A stretch of 19,772 bases of DNA from CAZZIZ01 sp964654535 (GTDB taxonomy: Bacteria; Bacteroidota; Bacteroidia; Chitinophagales; UBA2359). Below are positions 6,006-13,395 of this stretch, in pieces. Location of the stretch: NCBI GenBank assembly GCA_964654535.1, contig CAZZIZ010000045.1, positions 1-19,772 of the forward strand, in the 5' to 3' direction. Below the pieces are notes generated by a model. It made no database searches, was not told the DNA's origin, and worked only from the letters and a program-made list of their open reading frames with translations. The position numbers were made by a program, and so were the translations under genes. Position 1 is the stretch's first letter. Each line of letters begins with the position of its first letter.

Positions 6006-8471
6006 TTATCCTCTTGCAGTAGTACGTTTTCCCGAAGGAGAAACCCAAAACGGGTTCCAAGCTAAAAGTACGCTTTCCACTTTTATGTCGGTTCTTCTTG
6101 GTTTTACTTCTTTGGCTGTAACACCTTCGGTAATGGTATCCCACTTTTCAGTTAGTTCGTCCAAGTTTTCTTGTAACTCTTCTTCAAGCTTGCCATAATC
6201 CTCGTCGAGCGCTTCTAAGTCCTCGCGCGATTCTTGAACCTTGTCCTTCGCTTTTCGCTTCATTCTGCTCTTGGATTGCATACCACTCAAAGATCTTTTT
6301 CTACCGAATAACATGCCAAATGCGGTTTCGGCCATACCAACCATTTCTGAGCGCTTGCGGTCTTGTACTTCTTGTTGAGCTTGCTCTAAGTCTTGTTCTT
6401 CTTTACGTATTTTTTCGGCAACGCGATCTAACTTTTTTTCAAACTTTTCTTTCATTTCGTCCATTTCCTCATCGCGTTCTTCTCTTGCTAATTGCTGTAC
6501 GCGCGAGTGAAAATCTTCATCGGACTCATCACCATTTTGTTTCAGCTTTAACTTTTTATGTTGTTTTAAGCTGATTTTTTGGTTTTGGTAAAGCCAGTCG
6601 GAAAAGTCTTTTTCCGCTGCGTTCATTTCTTTAGTGCTATTGAGCGTATCTGGCACTGAGAGATAGGCTACTTCAACGCCACCTGGGTTTTCAGGATCGC
6701 TGAGTAGTGAGCGGTCCCAATCTTTTAAAGGCGCAGCGTTATCCCAGTCGGAACGACCAAAATCGTCTGGTGCGTTCGATAGTATTGCAATTTCTTTTAT
6801 CTCATCTACACCGCGGTCGGCGTCGTAGAAGCGGACTTTTGCTGCGGCGAGTAAGTTCGGTTCGTAAACGACTTTTAGGTCTTCGTTGATGCCCATTTCG
6901 GCTTTTGCTTGCGACTGTGTTTTCCAAACACCGAAAAAGCGTTGCATTATTTTGGGATCGATAGTTGGTGGTGTAGCGACCGCAGCGCTTACTGCGGCAG
7001 GTGCTTCGCTCACTGCAGCAGCACCAACTAGCGCCGGTTCAGCTTTAACTTCAGTCTTTTTGCTTTGCATTAATTCTTTAACCTGTGGTCTGGTTAGCGG
7101 TCCACGTAAGTAAGACATAGCCCAACGGGTATGGTAGACTACCGGTTCCGCGTCGTGTACATTATGCATAAGGAAGACACGAGATGAAAGTCCAGTAATT
7201 ACTTGATCGAAATCGACGGAACTTGATGAACCAGATTCAGCGATGGCTCCTTTCAATCCATCTAAAACTCGCTGCTTATCGTTGTCGGTTTGTAGTTTGC
7301 CGATAAACCAGGTACCAGCATTACTCAATCCTTTATAATCAATGTCGACAGGATTTTGTGTAACCAGTATAGAACCCAAACCAAAGGCACGGGCTTGTTT
7401 TAATATGGTCAGTAAAGGTTTTTTAGATGATGGGTTAGATGTTGGTGGAAAGAAGCCAAAGATTTCATCGAAATAGAGCAGGCTGCGCAAGCTGTTGGTG
7501 CCCGATTGTCGACGCATCCAACTCACTAAACTATTTAGGAGAAGCGTAACGAAAAACATACGCTCCGAATCTGACAAGTGGGCAATGAAAAATATACTGT
7601 GCTTTGGTTTGCCGTCGGCGGTAAAGTAGATTTTATCGATGTCTAATGGATCGCCTTTTAACCAATATTGAAATGACGGAGAGGCAACCAAGGTATTGAA
7701 GTCCATCGCTAAATTGAATCTGTCCTTTTGCGGGAAGAAGGTGTCGACGTCGAAAACGCCTAACTGCTTTACAGGCGGATCTTGAATACCGCGAATTAAC
7801 TTAGTAAGATCGAGGTCTTGATTTTGTTTCCAATAATGCTCAAACAAAGTAGAAAGTAAAATGCCCTCACGACTTCGTAAAGGATCTTCAGTGTTGCCGA
7901 TCATTCCTAGGAGTGCAGCTACGGTTCCTTGTATTCGCTCACGATGCGTTTCTGCGTCCGCTTCGAAGTCGCCTTTTGGTGCTGCGAGTGAACCCATTAT
8001 GTTTATTGGCTGACCCGCATCAGAGCCAGGAGTGTAGATTGTATATTCTACGTTGTTATTCAATGCTTTAATTCGCTCAGGACCTTGTCCCCATTCTGCA
8101 AGACCATTTTTCCATTTAACAGCAGTTGCTGCGGCGTACTCTTCTGGGGCGAGTCCTTTTCTTGCTGCGTCGTCTGGGTTAATCCATTTTGCAAAAGAGG
8201 CAGTATCTAAATCTGGAAACTGGAGAAGCAGATTAGTCATATCGCCTTTTGGATCAATGATTATGGCCGGCACTTTATCCATGGCCGCTTCTTCCAAGAG
8301 TCCTATACAAAGACCCGTTTTACCACTTCCGGTCATGCCTACGCAAACTGCATGCGTGCAGAGGTCGCGAGCATCGTAGTTTATTGTTTCGTTGCTGAGC
8401 GTTTTAGACGCTATATCGTACCGTGCTCCTAGGTAAAAGGAGCCTATTTTTTCCTGTGGTGCTTTTATCAT
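6006..8471 (-). CDS. HerA/FtsK-superfamily ATP-binding protein with coiled-coil C-terminus
   Basis: An 821-residue protein. The N-terminal core is a HerA/VirB4-like P-loop ATPase (COG0433 type). Walker A is GMTGSGKT at 45-52, an IIIDPKGDM strand follows (70-78), Walker B is LLYFDE (331-336), and SILVTQNPVDIDYKGL (367-382) is the sensor region. The segment MSYLRGPLTRPQVKEL (452-467) closes the core. An Ala/Pro/Val-rich linker (about 475-510) leads to a C-terminal region. About 620-785 of that region is dominated by highly charged coiled coil, interrupted by a basic GRKRSLSGMQSKSRMKRK patch. There is no signal peptide or membrane helix. HerA proteins are hexameric DNA pumps, while this free-standing family has no assigned pathway that I know of. 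It heads a two-gene unit with the lipoprotein. No nuclease (NurA) or other DNA-repair partner adjoins it. Confidence 0.87.
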   Translation of the reverse strand: MIKAPQEKIGSFYLGARYDIASKTLSNETINYDARDLCTHAVCVGMTGSGKTGLCIGLLEEAAMDKVPAIIIDPKGDMTNLLLQFPDLDTASFAKWINPDDAARKGLAPEEYAAATAVKWKNGLAEWGQGPERIKALNNNVEYTIYTPGSDAGQPINIMGSLAAPKGDFEADAETHRERIQGTVAALLGMIGNTEDPLRSREGILLSTLFEHYWKQNQDLDLTKLIRGIQDPPVKQLGVFDVDTFFPQKDRFNLAMDFNTLVASPSFQYWLKGDPLDIDKIYFTADGKPKHSIFFIAHLSDSERMFFVTLLLNSLVSWMRRQSGTNSLRSLLYFDEIFGFFPPTSNPSSKKPLLTILKQARAFGLGSILVTQNPVDIDYKGLSNAGTWFIGKLQTDNDKQRVLDGLKGAIAESGSSSSVDFDQVITGLSSRVFLMHNVHDAEPVVYHTRWAMSYLRGPLTRPQVKELMQSKKTEVKAEPALVGAAAVSEAPAAVSAAVATPPTIDPKIMQRFFGVWKTQSQAKAEMGINEDLKVVYEPNLLAAAKVRFYDADRGVDEIKEIAILSNAPDDFGRSDWDNAAPLKDWDRSLLSDPENPGGVEVAYLSVPDTLNSTKEMNAAEKDFSDWLYQNQKISLKQHKKLKLKQNGDESDEDFHSRVQQLAREERDEEMDEMKEKFEKKLDRVAEKIRKEEQDLEQAQQEVQDRKRSEMVGMAETAFGMLFGRKRSLSGMQSKSRMKRKAKDKVQESREDLEALDEDYGKLEEELQENLDELTEKWDTITEGVTAKEVKPRRTDIKVESVLLAWNPFWVSPSGKRTTARG

Positions 8472-8481
8472 TTCCTTGTTT

Positions 8482-8495
8482 ATTCGGCGCCGAAT
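8482..8495. promoter_or_regulatory. 14-bp perfect palindrome before the HerA-like gene
   Basis: ATTCGGCGCCGAAT is a perfect palindrome 10 bp upstream of the ATG (8469-8471, minus strand) of the ATPase gene. It overlaps TAAATTCG on the minus strand (8491-8498), which fits the Bacteroidota -7 box TAnnTTyG. A repressor bound here could block the promoter or the start of transcription. No -33 box is evident, so both the promoter and the operator roles are tentative. Confidence 0.4.
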
Positions 8496-8722
8496 TTATG
8501 GAATTCAGGGCATTTGTTTTCTCTACAACTCTGCGTTGACTGTTAGAGAATAGGGAATGCATCGTTTGTTGAAATCTCGAGTTACAATGTTGACTTTTGG
8601 ACCTGAAGAGAACTATTCAAGATGATTGCTCTAGTCGTTGCCAAGTAATTTGATTGAAATGGTCACGGAATTCAATGGAGAAAGCAAGCTTTTAAGGTCA
8701 TTATTCGAAGAAAAATTCAATT

Positions 8723-8745
8723 TTGCGATTCTTCGCAATTTTTTT
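8723..8745 (+). terminator. Terminator-like hairpin without an obvious upstream gene
   Basis: TTGCGA (8723-8728) and TCGCAA (8733-8738) form a 6-bp stem with loop TTCT, followed by seven T residues (8739-8745). In the + direction this looks like an intrinsic terminator. No plus-strand coding gene lies upstream within the spacer, so it may end a small RNA or be chance in AT-rich DNA. Confidence 0.4.
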
Positions 8746-8886
8746 GTTTTGAAATATTGAGTTATTAACCCTATAAAATTAAACAAAGAAGATCTTTTTG
8801 CAATTTGTATAAGAGTTTGTAAACGTTTGTTATAATTATTAAGCAACTTAGTCGACGAGGCTATTTCTGGTAGGGTAACCTCTGTA

Positions 8887-8930
8887 CAATTTCTAATTGA
8901 TATCGTTGATTAGTAACGATACCCAAATTG
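8887..8930. promoter_or_regulatory. Nested stem-loop upstream of the T9SS protein gene
   Basis: An inner 7-bp perfect stem (TATCGTT 8901-8907 with AACGATA 8915-8921, 7-nt loop) lies inside an outer 6-bp stem (CAATTT 8887-8892 with AAATTG 8925-8930). It sits 100-140 bp before the start codon. It could be an operator or part of a 5' leader. The role is unproven. Confidence 0.35.
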
Positions 8931-9030
8931 ATCCTTAGATCCATTACTGCCAGACTCGTTCTTATCCGATTATAGAACTGATTTCTACTGGAGCCATTTA
9001 GCAATTTTTTTTTACCACAATAAAAACTCT

Positions 9031-10824
9031 ATGTACATGAAGAAATTTTTACTTATTAAAATGTCCTATGCCCTTGCGGTAGCTTTTGGACTGATGCTTT
9101 TTTGTTTACCGCAACCGAACCTTTCGGCCCAAGCTTCGCCCGAATGTCCATCAGATCTTAACTTGTTAGCATTACCGTTTTTTACCCCGGATTCTTGCGA
9201 TAATATGGGAACAACGGACCCTTCTGACGACCAGGTTTGCTTTGATGAGTATAACTTCATTCCGTTTGGTGGTCTGCCAGATTCACCTTTTAGTTTTTCA
9301 GCTGGGGGAGTGGCCATACCAGGAACTTTTACAATTGCAGATGTAGATCCAGCAACTTCTCGAATTCCTCTTGGTGGTGTTTTTTGTTTTCCCTCGAACG
9401 CGGATCCTTTGGTTTTTACCGTCACTTTTGATGATGGTTGCGTGTTAACAAATTCTCAGCCCAATGATGGTTCTCTAGTTTGTAGTGATTGTGCAGATGC
9501 CAACGGAAATGGCATTTGTGATGACGTGGACGTTGCAGACGCAGACGGTGATGGTGTTCCTGACGATATGGATGTTTGTGACGGCGGTGATGATAATGAA
9601 GATGAAGATGGCGATGGTGTCCCTGACTTTTGCGACGTGTGTCCAACTATGGCTAACGTAATGCCTGGAGACGCTTGTCCAAGTGATGGAGATGATTGTA
9701 CTGACGACGGAGTAGTAAGTGCTACTTGCGAGTGTACTTCTGTACTAATCGATAGCGACGGAGACGGCGTTTGTGACTTAGATGATATCTGTGAAGGATT
9801 TGACGATGCGGCCGATTCAGATGGCGACGGCGTACCAGACGGTTGCGATGTTTGTCCAGATTTGGCTAATATGAGTCCTGGTGATGCTTGTCCTAGTGAT
9901 GGAGATGATTGTACTGACGATGGTGTACTCAGTGCGACTTGCGAATGCACATCGACACCAATTGATAGTCCTGAATGTAACCCAACTGGAGGATGCGATG
10001 TCTGCGACTCTGCTGGCTGGGATACCAATTTCGAGTTCATTAAGAAAGTAGGTTTTGGTTATATCTGGAATAACTCTGGAGATAACGGAGGATACGCTGA
10101 TTTTACTGATACACCTTTAGATTTCAATTGTGGTTACGAATACAGCCTTACCTTGAAACCGGGCTTTAATCATTATGCTTTCTTGGAGCATTGGAATGTA
10201 TGGATTGATTGGAATCAAGATTGCGATTTTGATGATGCAGACGAGTTCGTGGGACAAGCTGTTCACCATGGCACTGTTTACGGTTGGTTAACTGTTCCTG
10301 ATCACGCTTTGACTGGAAATACTACTATGCGTATTAGCATGAAGTACGAGGATCACGCCGAATCCTGCGAAAACTTTACCTACGGAGAAGTGGAGGATTA
10401 CACGCTCAATATAATATGCGGTCATGCTCCAGTATCTACAAATGAGATTGCTTTACTAGAAGAAGCAAATCAAGAGCATATAGAAAATGAGCAAGCAGAA
10501 GCAATGCATCGTCCGCCATATATTGGAACGAAGGCCGATAGATTGTCGCAAGCACATTTGGCGAAAGATCTCAACGCTGATGAAGTCTTGGTATATCCAA
10601 ACCCTGCGAGAGATATTGTAAATATTTCTGTCAATACAGAAATAGAGAATGGTACGCTTACCATTTACGACAGCGTCGGAAGAACAATCCGTCAAGTTGC
10701 CATAAATGGAGATAGTCCTGTGGTGACACTGGATATTAATGAATATGCTGCAGGTATTTATAGCGTCTCCATTGAAGGAGATAGTTTCAACAGCTTGGTC
10801 AAACAATTTGTTGTTACAAAATAG
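9031..10824 (+). CDS. T9SS-exported protein with TSP type-3 repeats and GEVEDY domain
   Basis: A 597-residue secreted protein. A signal peptide covers about 1-35 (hydrophobic 12-27, cleavage near SAQA). A Cys-containing N-terminal region follows (39-154). Residues 155-313 are thrombospondin type-3-like Asp-rich repeats (DADGDGVPDD, DEDGDGVPDF, DSDGDGVCDL, DSDGDGVPDG) that should bind many calcium ions, interleaved with Cys-rich CDVCP...PGDACPSDGDD units. Residues about 330-462 form a GEVEDY-type beta domain (WNVWIDWNQDCDFDDADEF, then YGEVEDY at 451-457). The C-terminal ~80 residues (from VLVYPNPARDIVNIS, 519 on) are a type-A T9SS sorting domain, so export across the outer membrane and surface attachment are expected. 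Adhesion or matrix function is likely; an enzyme domain is not seen. The ATG at 9037 (MKK) may be the true start. A strong terminator follows the gene. Confidence 0.93.
   Translation: MYMKKFLLIKMSYALAVAFGLMLFCLPQPNLSAQASPECPSDLNLLALPFFTPDSCDNMGTTDPSDDQVCFDEYNFIPFGGLPDSPFSFSAGGVAIPGTFTIADVDPATSRIPLGGVFCFPSNADPLVFTVTFDDGCVLTNSQPNDGSLVCSDCADANGNGICDDVDVADADGDGVPDDMDVCDGGDDNEDEDGDGVPDFCDVCPTMANVMPGDACPSDGDDCTDDGVVSATCECTSVLIDSDGDGVCDLDDICEGFDDAADSDGDGVPDGCDVCPDLANMSPGDACPSDGDDCTDDGVLSATCECTSTPIDSPECNPTGGCDVCDSAGWDTNFEFIKKVGFGYIWNNSGDNGGYADFTDTPLDFNCGYEYSLTLKPGFNHYAFLEHWNVWIDWNQDCDFDDADEFVGQAVHHGTVYGWLTVPDHALTGNTTMRISMKYEDHAESCENFTYGEVEDYTLNIICGHAPVSTNEIALLEEANQEHIENEQAEAMHRPPYIGTKADRLSQAHLAKDLNADEVLVYPNPARDIVNISVNTEIENGTLTIYDSVGRTIRQVAINGDSPVVTLDINEYAAGIYSVSIEGDSFNSLVKQFVVTK
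9607..9966 (+). repeat. Two 49-residue coding repeats at 71-residue spacing
   Basis: Codons 193-241 (9607-9753) and 264-312 (9820-9966) encode near-identical units. Both run DGDGVPD.CDVCP..AN..PGDACPSDGDD, then CTDDGV.SATCECTS. They sit exactly 71 codons (213 bp) apart. The protein identity is higher than the DNA identity: many third positions differ, for instance GAC/GAT and GGA/GGT. The duplication is therefore old and held by selection, not a fresh slippage event. Confidence 0.85.
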
Positions 10825-10856
10825 CAGCTAGCGTAAAGCCAATATTTATTTATTTG

Positions 10857-10889
10857 AAGCCACTTCTTTTCATAAGAAGTGGCTTTTTT
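10857..10889 (+). terminator. Intrinsic terminator after the T9SS protein gene
   Basis: A perfect 12-bp stem AAGCCACTTCTT (10857-10868) and AAGAAGTGGCTT (10874-10885), with the 5-nt loop TTCAT, is followed by TTTT. It begins 33 bp after the stop codon of the secreted-protein gene. Confidence 0.92.
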
Positions 10890-11026
10890 GTTAGGGGCAT
10901 AGGCAATAAGCGGGATAGCGATATGAACAATACTTTTCCATAAAAGGGGCCGTTCTAGGAGAATTATTCTGCTCTTGAATGCGTAATTCTAAAGGAACTC
11001 GGTATTTTCACAACGTAAATTCTACT

Positions 11027-11932
11027 ATGAAAACGATATGCAAAAGTCTAGCGCTACTGCTAGTAATTAGTACATGCCTTACTTCCTGTGTGGCCAAGAA
11101 AAAATTTCTGTCTTTAGAAGAGGAGTTTCGTGTAAACTATGAGGCCTATAAGAAGTGTGGTGATGATTTGGCGAGAGCGGTAAAAAAACTGAATGCCTGC
11201 GAGCAAGAAGTAAGTATTCTCCAAACCAACTTAAATAACCGAGAAGAGCAAGTAGGCGACTTGAAAAATCAAGTGGAAGATATACGCCGTCAAAGAGATC
11301 GTCAGCTATCTACGGTTGATGATTTGACTGTATTGTCTCAATCAGCAAGTGAGAACATCGCTGAAACGCTGGAACAGTTGCAGCAAAAAGATGGTTATAT
11401 CCAAGTCTTACAGGCGGCAAAGACAAGAGCGGATTCAGTTAACTTGGCTTTGGCGGTGAACCTAAAAGGTGTGCTCAGTCAAGGAATCTCCGATAACGAC
11501 GTCACTGTAGAAGTTGACAAGACGGTTGTTTTTATAAACCTCTCGGACAAAATGTTGTTCCAAAGTGGTAGTTCAGTACTGACCGCAAGAGCACAAGAGG
11601 TGTTGGGTAAGATTGCGCAAATCTTGCAATCGAGACCAGATATGGAAATGATGGTGGAAGGTTACACCGACAACGTGCCGATTAAAAGTGATTGCTTACG
11701 CGACAACTGGGATTTAAGTGTAAAGCGTGCAACATCTGTAGTACGTGTTTTACAAAACAGTTATAGCATAGATCCCAACCGACTAATCGCAGCCGGTAGG
11801 GGGCAGTACAATGCCTTAGCCAGCAACGATACCAGAGAAGGTCGCTCTACCAATCGTAGAACCAGAATTATTATTCTACCGAAACTCGATCAGTTTTACG
11901 ACTTACTAAATCCAGATTTAGCGCCGAAGTAA
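11027..11932 (+). CDS. OmpA-family lipoprotein, peptidoglycan-binding
   Basis: With the ATG at 11027 the protein has 301 residues and a clean type-II signal peptide (MKTICKSLALLLVISTCLTS, Cys21). A start at 10979 would add 16 polar residues and spoil the signal, so I prefer 11027. Residues about 30-135 form a long coiled coil (EEQVGDLKNQVEDIRRQRDR). Residues about 165-287 are an OmpA C-terminal domain with VVFINLSDKMLFQSGSSVL, EGYTDNVPI (211-219), NWDLSVKRATSV (227-238) and STNRRTRIII (274-283), the residues that grip diaminopimelate in peptidoglycan. It probably tethers the outer membrane to the cell wall, with the coiled coil as spacer. It lies 3' of the secreted protein but behind its terminator, so it is separately expressed. 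Repeat copy B starts 3 bp after its stop. Confidence 0.92.
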   Translation: MKTICKSLALLLVISTCLTSCVAKKKFLSLEEEFRVNYEAYKKCGDDLARAVKKLNACEQEVSILQTNLNNREEQVGDLKNQVEDIRRQRDRQLSTVDDLTVLSQSASENIAETLEQLQQKDGYIQVLQAAKTRADSVNLALAVNLKGVLSQGISDNDVTVEVDKTVVFINLSDKMLFQSGSSVLTARAQEVLGKIAQILQSRPDMEMMVEGYTDNVPIKSDCLRDNWDLSVKRATSVVRVLQNSYSIDPNRLIAAGRGQYNALASNDTREGRSTNRRTRIIILPKLDQFYDLLNPDLAPK

Positions 11933-11935
11933 TAT

Positions 11936-12175
11936 GCTGCGTGAGGGATTGGAAGCAGGCGAGCTAAATCAGTAAAAGATCTTTCCGCAGGAAGAAGAGC
12001 TTTTGATGATTTAGCTCTTGCCGTAAATGTGTTGTGCAGTCTATTTGCAGCTTACCGCCATAGCGGTAGAAGGGGCAAATGCAGACCAGCCACATTTACC
12101 GAAGCGAAGCGTAGTGCTGGATAAGCCCGACCAATTGGCTTTGCGCAGCAAGATGCCAAATGGGCACGCCCACAT
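11936..12175 (+). repeat. Structured intergenic repeat, copy B
   Basis: The copy begins GCTGCGTGAGGGATTGGAAGC (11936-11956), only 3 bp after the OmpA-family stop codon. It has AAGCCCGACC near 12123-12132 and ends near GGGCACGCCCA (12162-12172). Hairpins are stacked inside: GAGCTAAATCA (11961-11971) with TGATTTAGCTC (12007-12017), enclosing a smaller hairpin around GCA. Then GTAAATGTG (12023-12031) pairs with CACATTTAC (12091-12099), enclosing a hairpin at 12051-12072. The latter differs from copy A's hairpin 2456-2477 at only one of 22 positions, in the loop (CATA instead of CTTA). The right domain is short: TTGGC pairs with GCCAA. It holds no usable gene. Confidence 0.82.
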
Positions 12176-12273
12176 TCCCCAAGACCATTTTGTTTAACAA
12201 AAACACTTGATTTATATTTCCCTGTATAATTAACTGATAATCTTATTTTTACATTTTTTAACCTTCCGATGCC

Positions 12274-12304
12274 TTTGGATATCCATAGTCTTTTTGTATC
12301 TTCG
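12274..12304 (+). promoter_or_regulatory. Bacteroidota-type promoter for the 68-residue protein
   Basis: TTTG at 12274-12277 and TATCTTCG at 12297-12304 are separated by 19 bp, matching the phylum's -33/-7 consensus (TTTG, N19, TAnnTTyG). Transcription would start near 12310, leaving a leader of about 65 nt before the ATG at 12377. The spacer 12176-12376 contains no gene. Confidence 0.75.
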
Positions 12305-12376
12305 TGAACTGTTTTAGAACCTAAGTGGTTATAAATCAGGACATAAGAACGAATTTTAACTTAAATCTATAATAGT

Positions 12377-12583
12377 ATGGGACGCCCAGCAACCAGAAAG
12401 ATTACCTACCGAGACGGCTTTTACATCGAAATATCTGCGAAATTGAATGGTCACGGAATGAAAGTAAGAAGAGACTCTGCAGAAGAAGCGCAAGCTTTGG
12501 TTAAGCAATATGGTCGTACAAAAAATGTACGTTATCTCGGTGAAGTAGTAAAAGGTAAATTCATTGACCTGAAAAAGAAATAA
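12377..12583 (+). CDS. Small basic hypothetical protein, 68 aa
   Basis: A 68-residue, strongly basic protein. It begins MGRPATRKITYRDGFYIEIS, carries a central GMKVRRDSAEEAQALVKQYG helix-like part, and ends YLGEVVKGKF plus a Lys tail (KKK). There are no cysteines, signal peptide or membrane segment. It looks like a compact beta-alpha-beta domain with a basic N-terminal arm, a shape seen in nucleic-acid- or ribosome-associated proteins, but I cannot name a family. It is expressed alone. A good promoter lies at 12274-12304 and a strong terminator at 12607-12640. This layout of a dedicated promoter and terminator argues for a real, well-expressed gene. The convergent neighbour shares the terminator. 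Confidence 0.85.
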   Translation: MGRPATRKITYRDGFYIEISAKLNGHGMKVRRDSAEEAQALVKQYGRTKNVRYLGEVVKGKFIDLKKK

Positions 12584-12606
12584 GCCAAATCGCATTTTGA
12601 TTTAGC

Positions 12607-12640
12607 AAAAAAGGCGGCATCTTTCGATGCCGCCTTTTTT
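12607..12640. terminator. Bidirectional terminator between convergent genes
   Basis: GGCGGCATC (12613-12621) and GATGCCGCC (12626-12634) form a 9-bp GC-rich stem with loop TTTC. It is flanked by six A residues on the left and six T residues on the right. It can therefore stop transcription from the 68-residue gene (+) and from the exported-protein gene ending at 12661 (-). Confidence 0.95.
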
Positions 12641-12660
12641 ATTGCTTTGTTAAGCGGGAT

Positions 12661-13395
12661 TTATTTGCTCGAACGCAACCCAGCGTTTCGAACTACCATT
12701 CTTTTTTCAACTGTTCGTGTGTCTTTGTACAGTACTTCCAAGGCCATCAAATCGTCGAGACTCACTTTTACTTTTTCATAATCGACGTGCGCCAATTCGC
12801 AAATCTCTTCGCGCCCTTCCGTTTTGTTTTTGTCGACGCTGCGAACTATTACTTTATTGTGGAGCAGTATTTCTGAGAAGTAGCCCAAGTGTGTGGGCAT
12901 AACAATGGAATCGGTTACCCAAATAGTGAGTTCGCCACCTTTGTACTTTACGCTATAAACGATGCAGTCAAATCCGTTGACCGTCTCGAAACCCTTTTGT
13001 TTAGCGGCTTTGACACCTTCGCGCACTTCTAGCACCAACATAGGATTGGTTACAGACTGCGATTCGTGATCAACGCGAAAAGCGTAGTTCGGTTGTTGCA
13101 CTCTGTATTCTAGGATCTTTTTTCCTGAGATATCACGAATGGTGCTTAGTAACTTATCGGGCTGCACAGCGTAAGAACGACGATGTTCCATTTCGCCCGT
13201 TTTTAACAAGGTTATCTGCGGATAGGCCACCGTATTGGCAAGCTCCTTTAATTTTTCCTGATGCTCTTTGCGCGCATCGTTGTCGTCGTAGTTTATTTTG
13301 TGCGTGTAGTGTAGGGTTCCTACGAAATCATCTTGGGCGGTCAGATGAGTAAAGCACAAGGCGAGTATCAAACTTGCTAAAAGCTGCTTTTGCAT
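12661..13395 (-). CDS. Exported GLPGLI/DUF4412-like protein
   Basis: A 244-residue protein with a Sec signal peptide (MQKQLLASLILALCFTHLTAQ, cleavage after about residue 20) and no lipobox. The mature protein is beta-rich. It starts FVGTLHYTHKI and continues with MEHRRSYAVQPDKLL, then GFDCIVYSVKYKGGELTIWVTDSI followed by MPTHLGY. This order matches LolA-like periplasmic proteins of Bacteroidota grouped as GLPGLI or DUF4412: a reporter-like strand, a GF.C..Y.V segment, then a W(V/Y)T.S strand. Their function is unknown. It is a single gene, convergent with the 68-residue gene. Its ATG lies inside one arm of the inverted repeat at 13388-13438. The family call is moderate because the name-giving GLPGLI motif is not exact. 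Confidence 0.7.
   Translation of the reverse strand: MQKQLLASLILALCFTHLTAQDDFVGTLHYTHKINYDDNDARKEHQEKLKELANTVAYPQITLLKTGEMEHRRSYAVQPDKLLSTIRDISGKKILEYRVQQPNYAFRVDHESQSVTNPMLVLEVREGVKAAKQKGFETVNGFDCIVYSVKYKGGELTIWVTDSIVMPTHLGYFSEILLHNKVIVRSVDKNKTEGREEICELAHVDYEKVKVSLDDLMALEVLYKDTRTVEKRMVVRNAGLRSSK

Larger units (their letters stand above)
8472..9030. other. Gene-poor divergent spacer, 559 bp
   Basis: The spacer between the minus-strand ATPase gene and the plus-strand secreted-protein gene is AT-rich and holds no convincing gene. A 71-codon minus-strand frame (8631-8846) has unbiased, hydrophobic-basic composition and no family features, so I do not accept it. The structures that stand out are the palindrome near 8482, a terminator-like hairpin at 8723-8745 and a nested stem-loop at 8887-8930. 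A TATAAT string lies at 8831-8836, without a good upstream partner. Confidence 0.6.

Noticed and set aside
8831..8836. TATAAT as a sigma-70-like -10 box for the T9SS gene
   Set aside because: Bacteroidota use a TAnnTTTG -7 box, and no partner element lies at the right distance in this AT-rich stretch.
8631..8846. 71-codon minus-strand frame in the spacer before the T9SS protein gene
   Set aside because: AT-rich composition, no family features, and it runs across the terminator-like hairpin at 8723-8745.
9422..10040. Long minus-strand frames (74 and 194 codons) opposite the calcium-repeat region
   Set aside because: They are shadows created by the biased Asp/Gly codons of the real gene, giving Ser/Pro/Thr- or His/Arg-rich nonsense.
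10979..11026. Longer N-terminus for the OmpA-family protein from 10979
   Set aside because: It would put 16 polar residues before an otherwise perfect lipoprotein signal peptide; the ATG at 11027 fits better.
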